The notes under the pieces: generated by a model
Databases searched by the model: none
What the model saw: only the letters and a program-made list of their open reading frames with translations
Told to the model about the DNA's origin: nothing
Program-made: the position numbers and the translations under genes
Part shown: positions 51,029 to 54,217 of the stretch, piece by piece
Numbering within the stretch: the stretch's first letter is position 1
Layout of the letters: each line of letters opens with the position of its first letter
Source: JAAYCI01 sp964371725
GTDB lineage: Bacteria > Bacillota > Clostridia > Oscillospirales > Ruminococcaceae
Length of the DNA stretch: 54,217 bases
Reading direction: 5' to 3'
Assembly (NCBI GenBank): GCA_964371725.1
Contig: CAYJNQ010000010.1
Coordinates: 1-54,217 of the forward strand

Positions 51029-51166
51029 TTATTTGCCGCCTCCCCACGCTTTTGCGGCTTCGCAGTTTTCGCAACGCACTTCAATCCTTTTGCAAACAGC
51101 ACAGGTCGGTTTCTTGTTCAATTCTTTGACAATCGGGCACGCTTGAGATACTATAAAATGGTACAC
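51029..51166 (-). CDS. possible 45-residue Cys-rich (zinc-ribbon-like) small protein
   Basis: From GTG 51166 the frame encodes 45 residues ending at 51029. It has C22-A-V-C25 and C32-E-N-C35, a CxxC-x6-CxxC spacing as in zinc ribbons, plus an earlier C10. The RBS is weak (GGAT, 9 bases upstream). The promoter of the opposite DUF2200 unit lies inside it, so one of the two calls may be wrong, or they overlap. I do not recognise the family. Confidence 0.3.
   Translation of the reverse strand: MYHFIVSQACPIVKELNKKPTCAVCKRIEVRCENCEAAKAWGGGK
51126..51154 (+). promoter_or_regulatory. sigma-A promoter for DUF2200-ABM-DUF1848
   Basis: A perfect TTGACA (51126-51131), 17 bp, TACTAT (51149-51154). The start lies near 51161, about 80 bases before the DUF2200 ATG. 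Confidence 0.7.
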
Positions 51167-51242
51167 AATTTGCTTATCCGAGATAGTTTGGGCTTTTAGG
51201 CCCGATGATACGAGCCACAAAATAGATGGGGTGGAGAAAAAA

Positions 51243-51590
51243 ATGAGTGGGCACAGCATTTATACCTTCAAATGGAACGAAATGAGAAAACTATATACGG
51301 CAAAAGCCGAGAAAAAAGGCAGAAGCGCCGACGAAGTCGACGAAATCATCTGCTGGCTTACGGGACACACAAAAAAGTCACTCGCTGCACTTGGCGAGGA
51401 TGTCGACATGATCTCTTTCTTTGAATTTGCACCCGCCCTGAACCCAAGCCGAGTGCTCATCAAAGGCTCTGTCTGCGGCGTGAAAATCGAGGAAATTGAC
51501 GAACCGATTATGAGGGAAATTCGCTATCTTGACAAGCTGATAGACGAACTCTCCAAAGGCAAGGCCTTAGAGAAAATTTTAAGGAAATAG
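51243..51590 (+). CDS. DUF2200 family protein
   Basis: A 115-residue cytosolic protein I recognise as DUF2200. Family motifs: YTAKAEKKGRS, VDEIICWLTG, APALNPSR, LIKGSVCGV and IRYLDKLIDELSKGKALEKIL. The function is unknown. ATG 51243 was chosen, with GGTGGAG 6 bases upstream; the frame opens at a GTG four codons before. It leads a three-gene unit, 12 bp before the ABM-like gene. Confidence 0.88.
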   Translation: MSGHSIYTFKWNEMRKLYTAKAEKKGRSADEVDEIICWLTGHTKKSLAALGEDVDMISFFEFAPALNPSRVLIKGSVCGVKIEEIDEPIMREIRYLDKLIDELSKGKALEKILRK

Positions 51591-51602
51591 GATGATTTGG
51601 AA

Positions 51603-51953
51603 ATGCGTAATGTGATTGTATTGTTTGAAGTGAAACCCACAAAAGAGGGTATGAAAAAATATTTGGAGCTTGCTGCCATGCTAAAACCTCTGTTCAGCAC
51701 TGCCGAGGGTTTTATCCGTGCCGAGCGATTTCAAAGCCTAAACGAAGAAGGCAAATTGCTTTCGATGAATGTTTGGGAAAGTGAAGAGGCCGTAGAGAAA
51801 TGGCGAAATCAAGTGCAACACAGGATGAGCCAAGCTGAGGGAAAAAACAAACTTTTTGAGAGTTATAAAATAACGGTGTGTGAGGCATTGCGCGAATATA
51901 GCGACCTCGAGCGTGAAAATGCCCCGTGTGATTCAAACGAGTACCTACTATGA
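51603..51953 (+). CDS. antibiotic biosynthesis monooxygenase (ABM) family protein
   Basis: A 116-residue dimeric alpha-beta barrel protein. VIVLFEVKPTKEGMKKYLELAAMLKPLF and EGFIRAERFQSL (in parts) followed by VWESEEAVEKWRN are the ABM pattern. Family members include quinol monooxygenases and heme-degrading enzymes. The catalytic residues vary, so the substrate cannot be told. ATG 51603 is my choice; a TTG two codons before has a nearer AGGA and is possible. Its stop overlaps the DUF1848 start by 4 bp. Confidence 0.78.
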   Translation: MRNVIVLFEVKPTKEGMKKYLELAAMLKPLFSTAEGFIRAERFQSLNEEGKLLSMNVWESEEAVEKWRNQVQHRMSQAEGKNKLFESYKITVCEALREYSDLERENAPCDSNEYLL

Positions 51954-52888
51954 TAATCAGCGCAACCAGACGAACGGATATCCCTTCTTTTTATGGGCAG
52001 TGGTTTGTGAACCGCCTGAAAGAGGGTTTTGTTTTGATTCAAAACCCATACAACAACAACCGCTATTCAAAAGCCTATCTCACACCGAGTGATGTGGACA
52101 TCATTGTTTTTTGGACGAAGAACCCGATCCCGTTTTTAACGTATCTGCCCGAGATAGATAGCCTGGGCTATCTATACTATTTCGAGTTCACGCTTACACC
52201 TTATGGCAAGGAAACCGAACGAAACTTGCCCGATAAAGAACTGCTGCTGGATACCTTTGAAAACCTTGCCCAAAAGCTTGGCAAGCATCGCATGGTGTGG
52301 CGGTACGACCCCATTATTATGAACGAAACTTATACGATAGACTATCACACAGAGCAGTTTTCTTATCTGGCAAACCGCCTAAAACATAGCACCGAGCGCT
52401 GTGTTATCAGTTTTGTAGACAACTATAAAAATGTGATGTCGAGAATGGGCAAAGACCCGGCCTATCTTATGACCGAACAGAATATTTCAAAACTTGCAGA
52501 GATTTTTGGAAGACTTTCAAAAGAAAATGGGCTTGAAATTTACACCTGTGCCGAGAAAATGAACTTGGAAGAGTATGGCATAAAACACGGCGCTTGCCTG
52601 GATAAAGGTATCGTTGAAAAAATTTTGGGGTGCAATATCACGGGTATAAAAGATAAAAACCAACGCCCCGAATGTCTTTGCCTGGAGAGCATAGACATTG
52701 GGACGTATAACTGCTGTGCAAACGGTTGCAACTATTGTTACGCTTTGCAAAATGAGAAAACCGCTCTTGCTAATTTAAAAAAACACAATCCTTTATCGCC
52801 TGTTCTCATCGGCGAAGTGAACAGTAGTGCAATTATAACCGAGAGAAAGAGAGACAGCGTCGTTGTCACTCAGTTGTCGCTGTTTTAA
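51950..52888 (+). CDS. DUF1848 family protein with C-terminal CX3CX2C motif
   Basis: A 312-residue protein of the DUF1848 family: MIISATRRTDIP, then VDIIVFWTKNP, YYFEFTLTPYG and VWRYDPIIMN. The C-terminus carries C256-A-N-G-C260-N-Y-C263, a CX3CX2C like the radical SAM cluster, just after C255, but near the C-terminal end. This suggests an Fe-S protein with radical SAM-like chemistry in a permuted arrangement (inference). It overlaps the ABM gene by 4 bp (ATGA) and has no RBS of its own, so coupling is likely. The alkylation-repair genes lie convergent downstream. Confidence 0.85.
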   Translation: MIISATRRTDIPSFYGQWFVNRLKEGFVLIQNPYNNNRYSKAYLTPSDVDIIVFWTKNPIPFLTYLPEIDSLGYLYYFEFTLTPYGKETERNLPDKELLLDTFENLAQKLGKHRMVWRYDPIIMNETYTIDYHTEQFSYLANRLKHSTERCVISFVDNYKNVMSRMGKDPAYLMTEQNISKLAEIFGRLSKENGLEIYTCAEKMNLEEYGIKHGACLDKGIVEKILGCNITGIKDKNQRPECLCLESIDIGTYNCCANGCNYCYALQNEKTALANLKKHNPLSPVLIGEVNSSAIITERKRDSVVVTQLSLF

Positions 52889-52972
52889 TAGAATAGGGCA
52901 TTCCACTTTATTGTGCGTTCCAACTCATTGTATACCCTGCCATCATGTGCCGCATTGGCATCGCATCTTTGC

Positions 52973-53437
52973 TCATTTGTTTTGTGCCTCCATCTCCAAC
53001 AAAAATTCTTTCATGGGAATTCCGCCGGCGTAACCCACAAGCTTTCCCGAGGCACCAATGACCCTGTGGCAGGGAACCATTACGATGAGAGGGTTTTTGT
53101 TGTTCGCCATGCCAACAGCGCGGCTGGCACGGGGGTTTCCAATGGCTTTTGCCACCTCTTTATAGCTTCGGGTTTCGCCGTAGGGAATGTTGCAAAGTGC
53201 CGCCCAAACTTTTTTTTGGAAATCGGTGCCATGTAGTTTATAGGGCACATTAAACTCTTTTCTTTGGCCGTCTAAATATTCCAGAAGTTGCTTGTATGCG
53301 TTTTCCGTCAGTTCATTTTTTATACCAAAATCACAAATAGGCGCCTCTGATATTTTTTTGAAAAAGGTGAGGCATTCGTTTTCATATCCCATTTTAAAAT
53401 GGCCGAGTTTTGTTTCATAGATGGCAAACCCACTCAT
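52973..53437 (-). CDS. ogt: methylated-DNA--protein-cysteine methyltransferase
   Basis: A 154-residue suicide repair enzyme that takes methyl groups from O6-methylguanine. The active Cys is C123 in VPCHRVIG; GTDFQKKVWAAL, IPYGETRSY and GNPRASRAVG are all present. RBS GGAG is 9 bases before ATG. It overlaps the ada-like gene by 4 bp, so both are made together in response to alkylation. Confidence 0.96.
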   Translation of the reverse strand: MSGFAIYETKLGHFKMGYENECLTFFKKISEAPICDFGIKNELTENAYKQLLEYLDGQRKEFNVPYKLHGTDFQKKVWAALCNIPYGETRSYKEVAKAIGNPRASRAVGMANNKNPLIVMVPCHRVIGASGKLVGYAGGIPMKEFLLEMEAQNK

Positions 53438-53967
53438 TTTTGAAACTCCTTTCGATAGGCTGCTGGGGACAACTGCGCCCTTTCTTTGAAAAACTTATAA
53501 AACGCGGATAGGCTGGAAAAGCCCACGGAATAGGCAACGTTGATGATTTCATCGTCTGTTTGTTCCAATCGCCGCTTGGCTTCTTTATACCGCAATTCAT
53601 TCACATATTCATATGGTGTAACGCCATATTCTCGTTTAAACACCTCTGCCATACGTTTGCGAGATAAGCCAATTTTATCCATTTCAAGGCTATACACACA
53701 GGGTTCAGCAAACCCTTTTTCAATCAACGTTTTCAGGCGTTCTGCCATTTCTTGCATCGGCTTGTACCAAAGCAAATTGCTTTTGCACCGTTTACAGGGC
53801 CTGTACCCGGCCTTTTCCGCGTCATCCGGCGTTTTGAAAAATTCGGTGTTTTCCTCTTTCGGCGCTTTGGATTTGCACGAAGGCCTGCAGTAAATGCCTG
53901 TGGTTTTTACCGCATATAAAAACAGAGTATCGTAATATTCGTCATTCCGAATGACAGCCTCATACAT
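53434..53967 (-). CDS. AdaA-like methylphosphotriester sensor and AraC activator
   Basis: A 177-residue protein with the Ada zinc domain (C27, C31, C58 and C61 in TGIYCRPSC and RPCKRC) and an AraC-type helix-turn-helix (~85-175). C27 is the methyl-accepting cysteine by family knowledge. It lacks the methyltransferase half, which is ogt here, as in B. subtilis AdaA/AdaB. ATG 53967 was chosen, with AGGA 6 bases upstream; an in-frame TTG at 54003 is the other option. Confidence 0.94.
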   Translation of the reverse strand: MYEAVIRNDEYYDTLFLYAVKTTGIYCRPSCKSKAPKEENTEFFKTPDDAEKAGYRPCKRCKSNLLWYKPMQEMAERLKTLIEKGFAEPCVYSLEMDKIGLSRKRMAEVFKREYGVTPYEYVNELRYKEAKRRLEQTDDEIINVAYSVGFSSLSAFYKFFKERAQLSPAAYRKEFQK

Positions 53968-54090
53968 TTCTTTTCCTGTTATATCGAGACAACCCGTGCT
54001 CAATCGCCCTGCCTACTTTCTTTTCATCAACTTGATGTTTTTTTGCTTATTATGCCTTTGGGAAGCGAACAAGCAGCCAATGCCACTATC

Positions 54091-54096
54091 ATTATA
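54091..54096 (-). promoter_or_regulatory. -10 element for the ada-ogt operon
   Basis: A perfect TATAAT on the minus strand (complement of 54091-54096). There is no good -35 at 16-18 bp, as expected for a promoter needing an activator. The flanking A/T-rich sequence to 54160 contains several AATT and GCAA words, the components of Ada boxes. I could not place a site at the E. coli spacing. Confidence 0.4.
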
Positions 54097-54217
54097 CAAC
54101 ATATGAAATCAAATTTCTTCCGAAATTAGCGCATTCAATTTCGCAAATTTATGGCAATGTCATTTTGTTGTTGTTTTTCCACCACCGTGAAAACAAGGTT
54201 TTATGTCCGGCATCCAA

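Larger units (their letters stand above)
50822..51242. other. 421-bp divergent region, lipoprotein and DUF2200
   Basis: It holds a promoter in each direction (50930-50958 minus, 51126-51154 plus) and a possible 45-residue Cys-rich small gene on the minus strand (51029-51166). A small GGGC/GCCC hairpin lies near 51190-51203. Nothing else is visible. Confidence 0.5.

Noticed and set aside
52712..52739. DUF1848 as an ordinary radical SAM enzyme
   Set aside because: The CX3CX2C is at the C-terminus rather than early in a TIM barrel, so I call the family DUF1848 and only suggest radical SAM-like chemistry.
1..54217. Prophage, integrative element or tRNA-adjacent insertion
   Set aside because: No integrase, transposase, terminase, att-like repeat at the tRNAs, or shift to phage-like gene layout was found.
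54097..54217. A clear Ada box upstream of the ada-ogt operon
   Set aside because: AATT and GCAA words are present but not with the E. coli spacing, so no site was called.

Overview
The window looks like an ordinary stretch of chromosome from a Gram-positive, low-to-moderate G+C Firmicute of class Clostridia. The evidence is gene content and order: RNase J, GdpP (c-di-AMP phosphodiesterase), L9, DnaB, TilS, HPRT and FtsH in one run; a YtrA-type GntR repressor with its ABC transporter; a YerC/TrpR-like protein; a TIGR03960/TIGR03936 pair; separate AdaA-like and Ogt proteins; AAGGAGG-type ribosome binding sites; and frequent TTG and GTG starts. I cannot name the genus. No phage, insertion sequence, CRISPR array, rRNA operon or conjugative module is visible.

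Layout. 1-4.5 kb: tRNA-Pro (minus), a FIST-EAL signalling protein with an unusual cysteine cluster, a small membrane protein, a two-gene unit of a 64-residue acidic protein plus an ECF sigma factor, then tRNA-His and tRNA-Gln with a terminator. 4.5-7.6 kb (minus): a homocysteine S-methyltransferase-like enzyme and a dCache-GGDEF-EAL protein. 7.8-13.1 kb (plus): lone dihydrolipoyl dehydrogenase, a COG2509-type FAD protein, rpsB-tsf and yerC. 13.2-15.1 kb (minus): gntR-ABC ATPase-permease with a palindromic operator over its promoter. 15.2-19.1 kb (plus): a FecR-domain protein with a long Asp-rich tail, phosphopentomutase, and an Old Yellow Enzyme. 19.35-24.3 kb (minus): a phosphoglycosyltransferase overlapping a CapD/WbpM-like dehydratase, then rnr and secG.

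24.4-38.6 kb is a long minus-strand housekeeping run, transcribed in the order rnj, gdpP, rplI, dnaB, tilS, hpt, ftsH, and a divergent topoisomerase IV-like pair. 39.0-41.8 kb (plus) holds rnhA, mnmA and an MscS channel; rnhA appears to start at an AUC codon. 41.8-50.8 kb (minus) encodes a radical-SAM pair for tRNA/ribosome-type chemistry, then a surface-polysaccharide set: an SGNH-like protein, an MBOAT acyltransferase with an extra extracytoplasmic N-domain, a dual GT2 glycosyltransferase and a GerM-like lipoprotein. 51.2-52.9 kb (plus) is a three-gene unit of DUF2200, an ABM-like monooxygenase and DUF1848 (a C-terminal CX3CX2C motif). 53-54 kb (minus) is a split Ada/Ogt alkylation-repair pair.

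How it fits together: most genes are core information-processing, nucleotide, tRNA-modification and envelope functions. The accessory part is c-di-GMP turnover (two EAL proteins with degraded GGDEF regions), surface polysaccharide building and acylation, and small stress or repair units. I did not find a clearly new multi-gene defence or mobile system. The best leads are the AUC-start rnhA, the Cys-rich FIST-EAL sensor, the ECF sigma unit with helically phased upstream repeats, the modified MBOAT, and the DUF1848 unit beside the alkylation-repair genes.
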